A stretch of 64,000 bases of DNA from Acanthamoeba castellanii str. Neff (taxonomy: Eukaryota > Discosea > Longamoebia > Acanthamoebidae): assembly GCF_000313135.1 (NCBI RefSeq), contig NW_004457466.1, forward strand, positions 128,959 to 192,958, written 5' to 3'. A program made the position numbers and the translations under genes. A model generated the notes under the pieces. That model was given only the letters and a program-made list of their open reading frames with translations, made no database searches and was not told where the DNA came from. Shown piece after piece: positions 39,982-51,700 of the stretch (position 1 is its first letter; every line of letters begins with the position of its first letter).

Positions 39982-41559
39982 GTGCACCTTCCCTCCCCAC
40001 TCCCCTTTCTCTTCGTTCTTTTTCCCTGGTGCTCTCGCTTTCTGCGGTCTTCCTTCTCCGGGCCTCCTTCCAGCGGAACCCCTGACCGCGGCACACGTGT
40101 TTCTCTTTTCTCTTTTTTCTCTTGTTTGGTGCGTCTGTCTGATGGTGGTCGGCCGTGGGCCACGCACGCAGGTTCGCTGGCCCGACTCCAGGCGGCGTTT
40201 GCACAGCTGCAGACATCGGTCGACGGCGAGCGCGGGCGGCTCGAGGCCGATATCACGAAGCTGGAGGCCGAGCGAGAGCGCCTGCGGCGCGAGGTGGACG
40301 AGATCGGCACCATCCGCCGGGAGTGGGGCGCGCTGATCAAGCTCAACGTCGGCGGGCGCACCTTCACCACCTCCAAGACCACCCTCACCCGCTACGACGA
40401 TTCGCTGCTCGGCCGCATGTTCAGTGGACGACACGACCTCGCCAATGACGAAGAGGGCCGCGTCTTCATCGATCGCAACGGGGAGCTGTTCGAGCACGTG
40501 CTCGACTTCTTGCGCGAGGGCACGGCCTGGGTGGCGCCCGACGACGCCACGCTCATGCTGCGGCTCGAGAAGGAGTTCGACTACTTCCAGCTGCCGTTTA
40601 ACGTTGAGTCGCTGGCCGCCTCGCCGAGCCTGGCCCTGGTGCCGGTACAGACCGGCGGCGGCAGAGTCGAGCGGGAGCCGACCGCACTCTTCGTGGTGGG
40701 CGGCCGCAACGACGAGGGCTCGCTGACGCTGGGCGTGGTGGAGCGCTACGACCCGGTGGCCAACCGGTGGGTGAGCGTGGGCAACCTCCCGGCCTCGCGC
40801 AACTCGGCCGCCGCCGTGGCGCTCCAGGACCACGTGTTCGTCATGGGCGGCCTCAGCGCCGACACCTCGTCCGTCGGCTTCTTCGACCCGTCGGCGCTCG
40901 GCCAGGCCTCGGCGACCACCGAACTCGCCGGCTGGCGGGCGCTCGAGGGCCTGTCGACCGTGCGCAACGGGCTGGCGGGCGTGGCGCTGGGCGGCCGCAT
41001 CTACGCGCTGGGCGGCCACAACAACGCGATCTACCTGAGCTCCGTCGAGCGGTTCGACGCCCGCACCAACCTGTGGGAGCGGGTGGCCGAGATGACCACG
41101 CCCCGCTACGCCCTGGCGGCGGTCGTGCTCGGCGGCCGCATTTACGCCATCGGCGGCCACAGCGGCACCGCGCCGCTGGCCTCGGTCGAAGTCTACGACC
41201 CGGCCACGGACCAGTGGAGCACCGGCGTCGTGCCCGACATGCCCACGGCGCGCTACTACCTCGCCGCGGCGGTGCTCCACGGCCGGATCTACGTGCTGGG
41301 CGGGTTCGGCGAGGCGTGCCAAGCGGCGGTCGAGTGCTACGACCCGGCGACGAACGCGTGGACCACGGTGGCGCCGATGTCGACGCCCAAGTACGCGCTG
41401 GCGGCGGCCTCGGTCGGCGGGAAGCTCTACGCGCTGGGCGGGTTCGACGATACCACCACCTTCGCCACCGCCGAGCGCTACGACCCGGCCACCAACGCCT
41501 GGTCCCGGATGGCCGACATGCCCACGGCCAAGTACGCCCTCGCCTCCGTCGCCTGGTAG
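39982..41559 (+). CDS. KCTD-type BTB (T1) plus six-blade kelch protein
   Basis: Probable cullin-3 substrate adaptor or scaffold. A short coiled coil (about 40172-40320) precedes a potassium-channel-type BTB/T1 domain opening LIKLNVGGRTFTTSKTTL (from about 40336), with GRMFSGR and IDRNGELFEHVLDFLR. About six kelch repeats follow from FVVGGRNDEGS to the end, each with the Gly-Gly doublet and a spaced Tyr/Trp (YALGGHNNAIYLSS, YAIGGHSGTA, YVLGGFGEACQ, YALGGFDDTT). There is no intron from 40172 to the stop at 41557-41559. The N-terminus is uncertain: the in-frame Met at 39982 is followed by a hydrophobic, Ser/Phe-rich stretch that looks like translated intron, so the true first exon may lie upstream and join at 40171. 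Confidence 0.85.
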   Translation: MHLPSPLPFLFVLFPWCSRFLRSSFSGPPSSGTPDRGTRVSLFSFFSCLVRLSDGGRPWATHAGSLARLQAAFAQLQTSVDGERGRLEADITKLEAERERLRREVDEIGTIRREWGALIKLNVGGRTFTTSKTTLTRYDDSLLGRMFSGRHDLANDEEGRVFIDRNGELFEHVLDFLREGTAWVAPDDATLMLRLEKEFDYFQLPFNVESLAASPSLALVPVQTGGGRVEREPTALFVVGGRNDEGSLTLGVVERYDPVANRWVSVGNLPASRNSAAAVALQDHVFVMGGLSADTSSVGFFDPSALGQASATTELAGWRALEGLSTVRNGLAGVALGGRIYALGGHNNAIYLSSVERFDARTNLWERVAEMTTPRYALAAVVLGGRIYAIGGHSGTAPLASVEVYDPATDQWSTGVVPDMPTARYYLAAAVLHGRIYVLGGFGEACQAAVECYDPATNAWTTVAPMSTPKYALAAASVGGKLYALGGFDDTTTFATAERYDPATNAWSRMADMPTAKYALASVAW

Positions 41560-41689
41560 AAACCATCATCGCCGCACTATCATCATCAACATCGAATTCT
41601 CTCCGCTTCGTATGTTTGTCACGTGAATTAGTGTGCGTTGTATTGTGTTGTGTTGTGTGTAGTGGTGATTGGATGTGCCTCGAGTGGCA

Positions 41690-43162
41690 TTAGGCTGAGG
41701 TGAGGATTTCGGCGCCACGATTGGTGATGAGTACGGTGTGTTCGGTCTGGGCGCTCCACCCACCGTCCACTGTGCTGCGCGTCCACTGGTCCGCCCACAG
41801 GGTGAATGTCGGCTCGCCCTCCACGAACACCGGCTCTGGTGCGCCACCAGAGTGGAGGATGGGGGAGTGTAAGTGTGGGCACATACATCTCCCGGAGGAG
41901 ACCAAAGAGTCGGTGTGTACCAATGGTGAAGGTCATCCCTGGCTTGAGCTCCAAGCTCAACTGGTTACGTTCGTAGGAGTCAAGGAGCGACAGCGAGAAC
42001 AAGGGGTTAAGAATGAAGGGTGGATTGGGTGAGGGAGGGGACTGGGAGGATATGAAAATGCATGACGGGCGGGAAGGCGTGGAACACGCTGCCGATGGAG
42101 TGCCCCGCTGCCTCGGGGAAAATGGCAAAGCCCTCACGCCGGGCGTAGTCCCTGAGAACACGCCCGCATCAGAGTTGGCCCCGCAAGGCGCACACCAGCG
42201 TAAACACAAGCGCGTGGACCAACAACGCACTCGACAAACTCGCCGATGAATTGCAGGTTCATGCCTGGTCGCAGATTCTTGATGACTTCTTCCACGCAAC
42301 TCTCGTTCGCCTGCCACAGTGCGCATTGCACGCGCGCGCGCACACACATGTCATGGTCCATCCTACGCCAAGCGCAACGCGCGTGTGACACTAGTTGGAG
42401 CGAACCGCGACGAGCCTTCGCGCGTCGGCATCCACATCGCCGACGAGGAAGGTGCGCGAACAGTCGCCATGATGGCCGTCGAGATAGACCGTCACGTCGA
42501 CGTTCACAATGTCGCCGTCCTCCAGCGGTCGGCTGTCAGGAATGCCATGAAGGAGGACCTCGTTCACCGACGTGCACACCGACTTGGGGAACCTGCACAG
42601 GCGTGTGCTCCGTTAGTGGCCGAATGGGCGAGAGCTACCAAGGCAAGGCGTGGCACCCGTGATAGCCCAGCGGCGAAGGGTAGGCCCCCGCGCTGGTGAT
42701 GGCGGTGTGCACGGCGTCATCGATCGCCTCCGTTGTCACACCTACGCCACTATGTCAGAGGAAAGAAAGATGTGCCACAGAGAGCAAAAGAGATGGAAGA
42801 TGCGTGCCTGGCCGGGCGAGGGTGCCGGCAAGGTCCAGGATGCGTCGGGCCAGGCGGCCCGCGGTTCGCATCTTCGTGATGCTGTGTTGATCTTTGATTT
42901 CCATTTCCTGTGGCTGCTTGTCCATGGGTGTGGCGTGGCCTCCGTTGGCCACGTAGGGCGGGGCCACAATGTGGGCCGGCACTTGGCGCCGTGGCGCGAC
43001 CTGGCCTGCCACCACAGGCTGCTTGTGCGGTCTTGCAATCGGCCGCGCTTTCGAACGCCACGTGAAGAAAGGAGCTCGTCGGGAAGTGCAAAGTGCACGA
43101 GCGGCAGCCAGATCATGCGTGGAAGCGATTCTGCACGAAGCAGCCACACATCCTCTTCTCAT
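41690..43162 (-). CDS. METAP1D: methionine aminopeptidase type I, probably mitochondrial
   Basis: Removes N-terminal Met from nascent proteins. The start at 43162 ([14 protein letters not shown]) opens a sequence rich in Arg, Ala and Ser with almost no acid for 60 residues, as in a matrix presequence. [15 protein letters not shown] precedes the pita-bread catalytic domain: [37 protein letters not shown], the metal-binding aspartates in [19 protein letters not shown] (about 42510-42450), [10 protein letters not shown] (about 42100), GMTFTIEPVF across an intron (about 41935-41835) and [15 protein letters not shown] with the last Glu ligand. Stop 41690-41692. At least eight exons. GHSIG replaces the common GHGIG. 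Diverges from GatC by 120 bases. Confidence 0.88.
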
Positions 43163-43282
43163 CTCGTGTAAACGATTTTTTGCCTTTTTATTTTTTATAT
43201 TTATTTTTCTTTCTCCTTCAGATCGTGTGGTAATCGCAAGAGATGCGAAGAGCTTGCTTGACCCGCCCCTTTAGACGAGGCT
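43163..43282. promoter_or_regulatory. 120-bp divergent intergenic region between MetAP and GatC
   Basis: Separates the start codons of two genes predicted to serve mitochondrial protein synthesis. T-rich and AT-rich at about 43170-43220. A shared promoter would allow joint expression. Confidence 0.5.
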
Positions 43283-43861
43283 ATGCCGTGGTGCGCTCTT
43301 CCGTATCATTTTATTATCCCCTCTTTTGAAATCGAAAGCAATCTACCCAGCATCGACATCGGCATCTCAGAGCTCATGCTTGTGGTACAGACAATGCCAC
43401 GCGAGCCGTCCTGGTCTGTGGAGAAGTTCTTCCAGCAGTCGTCGGATACTCAGATCGACGCCGCTACACTTCAGCAGCTGGCCAAGCGAGCACAGCTTAC
43501 GATAGCCCCCGAGAAGGAAGAGTCCCTCTGCCGGGAGGTGGGGCAAATACTCAGCTGCGTGCACATCATCCAAGAGGTACCCCCACCCACTCCGACTGCT
43601 GGTCTAGTGCAGGTAGGCATCCCTCGTGCGGCACTGTCAGCTGATCAGCCCTCGCAGGTGAACACGGAGGGTGTGGAGCCGCTCGTCTCGCCTCTTGATG
43701 CCCGGCAAGCACAGCTGCGTCTCCGCGCGGACGAGGTCACGGACGGCGACATCGCGGAGGACCTCATGAGGAACGCACCGGCCAGGGACGGCTCTTTCTT
43801 TGTCGTGCCCAAAGTCAAAGGACAAAGCGGCGGCGAGGGTGGCGAAGGAGCCGACGCATAA
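43283..43861 (+). CDS. GATC: glutamyl-tRNA(Gln) amidotransferase subunit C, mitochondrial
   Basis: Small subunit of the GatCAB complex that converts Glu-tRNA(Gln) to Gln-tRNA(Gln) in organelles. The diagnostic blocks are DAATLQQLAKRAQLTIAPEK, EVGQILSCVHIIQEV and GVEPLVSPLDARQAQLRLRA, then DGDIAEDLMRNAPARDGSFF and VVPKV. An intron at about 43577-43657 (81 bases, GTACCC to GCAG) contains no stop and is a multiple of three, so the unspliced reading also stays open and would insert 27 residues. The start at 43283 gives a long N-terminus compared with bacterial GatC; Met codons at 43376 or 43394 could also serve. Stop 43859-43861. Confidence 0.85.
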   Translation: MPWCALPYHFIIPSFEIESNLPSIDIGISELMLVVQTMPREPSWSVEKFFQQSSDTQIDAATLQQLAKRAQLTIAPEKEESLCREVGQILSCVHIIQEVPPPTPTAGLVQVGIPRAALSADQPSQVNTEGVEPLVSPLDARQAQLRLRADEVTDGDIAEDLMRNAPARDGSFFVVPKVKGQSGGEGGEGADA

Positions 43862-44503
43862 AAAACTCGGGCCATTCGTGCTCTTTGCCCCACGCCGCTG
43901 ACCTCAACACCAGATCCAGGGTCTCCCTCGTGTCTCTTCCTCGTCTTCGTCAGGGCAGCCAAGCTGGTCGTGGGTACTGATCACGAAATTCCTGGTGAAG
44001 CCAGCCGAGCCAACACCATAAAAATCCAACAACATTAGCAGGCATTCAAAAAATGCGACACCAAATTAGCATTGAATTGCACAAATTCTTACCATATCCT
44101 GTGTGCGCAAGCAGCACATCTCGCCGCTCTACTCAACGAGGGTTCTGCTCTTGTTCAACTCGTATTTCGCTCTGTTCGCTGCGTTGAGCTGGGCATCAGA
44201 GGCACCTGCGCCCGCTCCGGCTTTGATGGCCTCGGCTTGACGCCCAACATAAACCCTTTCTATTCTCTCGCAACCACACCCAACTCACGCCTTGTAAGCT
44301 CCCCCTTCAGAAGCTATCAGCCCAGGAGAAAGGACGAACAGAGTGCAAGCCTGACAAACAAACGCACACGACCAGAGGCACGTGCACAAAACACATCCGA
44401 AGAGTCCCTAGATCGAACCAACTCTTCGATCTCCCAGCCCCATTCCTACACATACAATCGAAGCAACCCAAGACGAACAATCAGAGTCACACAACAGCAG
44501 CAG
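43862..44503. other. intergenic region between GatC and second TPS/TPP gene
   Basis: About 640 bases. The second half (about 44240-44503) is rich in A and C, like 5' UTR sequence leading to the TPS/TPP start at 44504. An open frame from 44072 on the plus strand runs through it, but its composition is not protein-like and it conflicts with the TPS/TPP exons. Confidence 0.5.
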
Positions 44504-47500
44504 AATGCAATCCAAGCCACACTCTTCCGATCTGCTGAATGCTGCAAACAAGCCGTTGCCCAAGCGCGTCTTCTGTGCAGTGAAGCACCTGCCGCTCATC
44601 CTCGAAAAGACAGACGAAGGTACCGTACTGGCCCTAGTGTCGCGCTGGCTACAATGAAGATAATTCATCAAATCTCTAAATCGAAAATCTCTGGCGTTTC
44701 TACCAATGTGCAGGCTACAAGATCACCAACTCAAGCCTTGGGCCTCTCGTGTCCGCCTACAGACTTCTCGCTGAGGACAGTACGCACTTCCTACGCCCTC
44801 TCGCCACGCTCGACTTTCCAACGTTGGAGGTGAAGTGTGGCTTGCGCTTACCCACATCGTTGTGCTTCGTGCCCGCAGACAAGGGTCTGGAGTTCATCTG
44901 GGTCGGCACGCTGCTGGACTATGTGCCACCGGAGGACCGAGCCGCGCTTGCTAAGCGCATCAGGGAGGAGTTCAACTCGGTCGTCATCTTCCTCGACGAC
45001 AAGGTCCGACGGCAGTGGCTCTCCTTCTGCAAGACGGTCCTCTGGCCGCTGCTCAACTCGCAGCTGGTGACCAACAAGTTCGAGCCCGCCTTGTGGCAAG
45101 CCTACAAGAGCTGCAACGAGCAGTTTCGCCGAGGCACTCTCCAAGGCCGTTACCGGCGCCGAGGACGAGGTCGTGTGGATTCACGACTACCACCTCAAGA
45201 CCCTCCCTGAAAGTACGCGCCGCACGCACCTTCATCACACGCACGCGCCTTGGCGTCATGTGCTGCAGCGTCTTAGCCTAACCCGGCGGTCCGTTGTGCA
45301 GAGCTGCGTGAGCGAGGCGTGACGAATCGGATAGGGTTCTTCCTTCACACGCCCTTCCCCACATCCGAGCTCTATCGTATTCTGCCCGTCCGCGGCAAGC
45401 TGCTTCAGGGCATCCTGGCCTCTGGTACGCATCATGACCTTCCTCTTCTGCGTAAGGCCCGGCACAATACTGATCTGATCAGTGTCTTTTTCACCGCACT
45501 ACCAGATCTCATCGGTTTCCAGACCTACCACGACTGCCGACACTTCCTCTCAGCCTGCACCCGCGTTCTCGCCCTCGACTCTCAGCCCAAGGTATCGACT
45601 CTAACCTCACTTTACCGGAGGTTGAGAGAAATATACTGACCTAAAATGTGAATATGTGTTTATAGGGTGTGGAATGGAACGGCCACATGGTGGCGGTCGA
45701 CATCTTCCCTGCTGGCATCGATCCCGATGTCCTCGAGCACACCATGGAACAGCCCCAGGTCAAGAAACGAGTCGAAGAGCTCAAGAAGATGGTATGCACA
45801 GATGCACTTTTGCCCTATGGTCTACAGAGAGGCCTGTTTCGAGTCTGACTCTCCAACGCTTGGCGAAACATGTGCGCAGTTCGAGGGCAAGAAGATACTC
45901 ATGGGCCGCGATCGTCTCGACACGATCAAGGGCATCCCTCAGAAGCTGCTGGCCTTCGAGGACTTCCTCGGTCGCTTCCCCGAGTGGCAGGGCAAGGCAG
46001 TCCTGTTCCAGGTGTGCCTGCCGCCTCGCGAGGAGAGGAAGACCAGCAAGAGCCAAACCTCTGCCGAGGGCGAGCTGCAGGAGCTCCACGCTCAGATCAA
46101 CGAGTACACACCTAGCCCATTCCTTTCCCGCCTCGTCTGTTCATCGACATGCAACAGCTCGCCTGACGCACTCTCTTCCTCGCAGACTGGTTGGTCGTAT
46201 CAACGGTCGCTACTCGACGGCCGACTTCACCCCCATCCACTACCTCAACAACAAGAACCTCTCGCTCGACGAGATCTGCGCGCTCTACATGGCCGCCGAC
46301 GCCGGCATCCTCACGCCCCTTCGCGACGGCATGAACCTGACGTGCGCACATCTCTCTCCTCCTATCAACGTTACGGAGAACATTGTTGCTTACTTTATGC
46401 TCCTCATTCGACGGCCTACCACAGTTGCCACGAGTACGTGGTGTGCCAGAAGGGCAACTACGGCCCGCTCATTCTCAGTGAGTTCGCCGGCTCGGCGCAG
46501 AGCCTGGGCGGCGCCGTGCTCGTCAACCCGTGGGACATCCGCGGCGTGGCCTCCACCATCGCCGAGGTCTTCTCCATGAACGAGACCGACAAGTACGCTC
46601 CGTTCCTCCGTAGATCCACTTCACCATAGGCTCAACTGAGTTGCTAACTTGCATACAAAATATGACAGGAAGCTGAAGCACGAATACAACTTCCACTATG
46701 TGAAGAGGAACACGGCGCTCCTGTGGGCGCGCACGTTCCTGTCCGAGCTGATGAAGATCGAGGTGTCGACCACAGTGCCCAAGATCAAGTTCAACGACGT
46801 GTGCTCGGCCTACTCGCAGGCCAAGAAGAGGCTCTTCCTGTTGGACTATGACGGCACCCTCACGCCCATCGTCAAGAACCCGCAAGACGCCAAGCCCTCG
46901 CCCCGCCTCCTTAAAGCGCTTAAGGACCTCACGGCGGACAAGAGGAACCAGGTCTATATCATCAGCGGCCGCGGCCGCGAGTTTTTGGAGCAGTGCATGG
47001 CCGGCCTCCCGGTCGGCCTCTCGTGCGAGCATGGCCTCTTCTTCCGGCACTACGAGTCCGACCAGTGGGAGGACCTCCTCTCCGGCATGGAGTTCACCTG
47101 GAAGGACATCGTGCTCCCCATCCTCGAGGACTACACCGAGGTAATGCTGCCCCTTCTGCCTGGCCGTCACGTCGATTCTGTACTGACTGAGAGGTGTGTC
47201 GTGTCATGTTGTGTCGCGTCGTGTCGTGTAAAAACAGCGTACGCCCGGTTCGATGATTGAAACGAAGGAGGTCAACCTGGTGTGGCACTACCGGAATGCC
47301 GACAGCGACTTCGCGTCGTTCCAGGCCAAGGAGCTGGTGGTTCACCTGCAGAACATCGCCTCCAAGCTGCCCATCGAAGTGCTCATCGGCAAGAAGGTCA
47401 TCGAGATCCGGCCCCAGAACGTGTCCAAGGGCGCCACCGTGAGGAAGATCATGAGCCTCGAACCCGACGCCGACTTTGTGCTGTGCATGGGCGACGACAA

Positions 47501-47889
47501 GACCGACGAGGACATGTTCGCCGCCATCCAGCACCACCTTCAGCGCTCCAGCTCCACCGACAACGTTCACTCCAAGGACGGTACGCACCAATCCCACCTC
47601 TCGCCTCCTGAACACACACAATCTGTGGTAGTGGCAATGTGCTGATGATGTCGATTGTTTGGGGGGCTCCGCAGGCGACAAGGACAGGGGCGCGGGCTTC
47701 TTCAGCTGCGTGGTGAACAGGCAGGACTCACAGGCCAAGTACTTCATCCGCAACCAGCGGCAGGTGGTGAAGCTGCTCCAGGCCCTGGGCGAGGGCAAGA
47801 CCGAGGTGGAGGACGAGGGCGTCGACGACGACTTCGACGACAAGGAGGGCAACGCGAGCGAGCACTCCAAAGAGAAGGCCGCCAACTAG
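44504..47889 (+). CDS. class-II-like trehalose-6-phosphate synthase/phosphatase with intact phosphatase site
   Basis: GT20 domain plus HAD phosphatase domain. The start is at 44504 (MQSKPHSSDLL). The synthase N-terminus is altered: VSNRLP reads AVKHLP and the SSGGLVSAL loop reads SSLGPLVSAY, as in plant class-II TPS proteins; later motifs IHDYHL, FFLHTPFPTSE, GRDRLDTIKG and LRDGMNL are kept. The phosphatase domain has LLDYDGTLTPI (about 46838), ISGRGREFLEQ (about 46960) and MGDDKTDEDMF (about 47490), all catalytic residues present. An acidic C-terminus ends EHSKEKAAN (stop 47887-47889). Reading CNEQ into FAEALSKAVTG needs one T removed at 45124-45126, an apparent frameshift. About twelve introns. 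Likely the trehalose-6-phosphate phosphatase of this organism. Confidence 0.9.
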
Positions 47890-48222
47890 ACAACACCAAC
47901 CATACACCGGCACACTGAGTTGTTTTTTTGTAAAGAGGATCTCCTTCTTGGCCAAGGAAAGAGCCTGTACGCTTGCCCACATGTGCCCGCCAGTTGGCGC
48001 AAACATTGGCGGACGGACAGAGGAGCAATCATTGGCATTCTCGTGAAATTTCAAGAAAGATTGCTTGATTAATTGGAGAGCCAATCAGCAGCGACATTAG
48101 AAACTACAAAAGGTGGACCGCTGCAGAGTGCAAGTCATCATTGTCAGCTCACCAGCCAGCAACTACCACCTTCCAGTCCAGTACTACAACAACACCTAAC
48201 CACAACTCTCCACACATCAACG
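47890..48222. promoter_or_regulatory. intergenic region with inverted CCAAT pair, upstream of universal stress protein
   Basis: About 330 bases holding the TPS/TPP 3' UTR and the promoter of the stress protein. ATTGG at 48072-48076 and CCAAT at 48081-48085 form a perfect inverted pair with a 4-base spacer, about 140 bases before the start codon. Binding by an NF-Y-like factor is inference. Confidence 0.45.
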
Positions 48223-49041
48223 ATGGCGACGTTCATGGTAGCAGTGGATGGGTCCAAGAACTCGCACGAGGCCTTCGACACGGCCTGCCGGCTGCTCAAC
48301 CGAGGCGAGGACCACCTCCTCATCGTGACCTGCGCCGAGAAGGTGCAGGGCAAGCACCTCCTGCCCGCCCTGACCCACAAGGAGAAGGAGGCCCACGAGG
48401 CCCTCACCGCCCGTGTCGAGCGCGCCCAGAAGGCCATCATGGAGCCCTTCCGTGAGCTCGCCGAGGAGCGCGGCATCAAGTCCACCTGCATCATGCTCAA
48501 GGGCCACCACGCCGGCCAGATGCTCTGCACCCTCGTCGACGAACGCAACGTCGACTTCCTCGTCGTCGGCCGGTACCCCTTCCCCTCTTCACTTCCCTCT
48601 CGAGTCACCACTCCTTGTTGGCGTCGCTTCCATCAGATTTCTTTTCTGTCGACTGATTCAATCTCGCTCACTATTGTGGTGTTCTGTTGGTGCAGACGAG
48701 GAATGAACAAGGTGAAGCGGTTGCTGGCAGGGAGCACGTCCAAGTATGTGATGGAGCATGCGTCGTGCAACGTGGTGGTGGTGAAGGGCTACTTCCTGCC
48801 GGACCAGCACGGGAGCGTGAAGGAGGTGGACAGGCTCGAGGAGGAGGAGCGCGTGCGCCGTCTGCACCTGGACGAGGACCGCGAGGTCGCCGCCATGGAG
48901 CACAAGGAGCGCGTGGCCGCCCACATCGGCGCCGTGCGCGACGAGGAGGACGAGAGGCGCAGGAGGGTCGCCACCGAGCGCATCATCGACGACCGCGTTC
49001 ACCTGTGCGAAGTCCTCCAATTCGACAGCGACAGCGACTAG
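48223..49041 (+). CDS. universal stress protein (UspA family) with charged C-terminal extension
   Basis: Small cytosolic stress protein. The start at 48223 gives MATFMVAVDGSKNSHEAF, the usual beta-strand plus Asp. FLVVG leads across an intron (about 48573-48693) into RRGMNKVKRLLAGSTS, completing the G-x2-G-x9-G-S/T ATP-binding motif, so it should be of the nucleotide-binding type, and the domain ends NVVVVK. A further 80 residues rich in Glu, Arg and Asp follow (about 48800-49041), probably helical, ending DSDSD. This tail is not part of ordinary UspA proteins of about 140-160 residues and may mediate oligomerisation or partner binding. Confidence 0.9.
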   Translation: MATFMVAVDGSKNSHEAFDTACRLLNRGEDHLLIVTCAEKVQGKHLLPALTHKEKEAHEALTARVERAQKAIMEPFRELAEERGIKSTCIMLKGHHAGQMLCTLVDERNVDFLVVGRYPFPSSLPSRVTTPCWRRFHQISFLSTDSISLTIVVFCWCRRGMNKVKRLLAGSTSKYVMEHASCNVVVVKGYFLPDQHGSVKEVDRLEEEERVRRLHLDEDREVAAMEHKERVAAHIGAVRDEEDERRRRVATERIIDDRVHLCEVLQFDSDSD

Positions 49042-49174
49042 GGACTCAGTCGCAGCAGAAGAGGAGAGAGAGCATGTAACTATGTATAAACACAACAGGC
49101 AACAACGTCTTTTTGGATACCCACAACCGCTTGGCTTGGCCTTTATGAGTTGTTGATGGCCAACAACCACCACA

Positions 49175-51530
<2,356 letters not shown>

Positions 51531-51700
51531 CTTGAGGGCAGAGATGAAGATGAAGGAAGATGAACGGCACGCAAACGACTTGCGGCCTTCCGTACTTTCT
51601 TGGAACTCTTCCCCCTTATTTCCCGCCACCGCCCCGTAACTCCCAACAGAAAATAAAGAGAAAATTATGGTGAAAATCCACAATAAATAGATTGTTCGCG
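51531..51700. promoter_or_regulatory. 170-bp divergent intergenic region (DEAD helicase / TRAPPC12)
   Basis: Between opposite start codons at 51530 and 51701. AT-rich at about 51648-51695 and with a pyrimidine-rich stretch at 51595-51625. Putative shared promoter. Confidence 0.5.

Noticed and set aside
44072..44833. 253-codon plus-strand frame before the second TPS/TPP
   Set aside because: Overlaps true TPS/TPP exons in a different frame; composition unlike protein.
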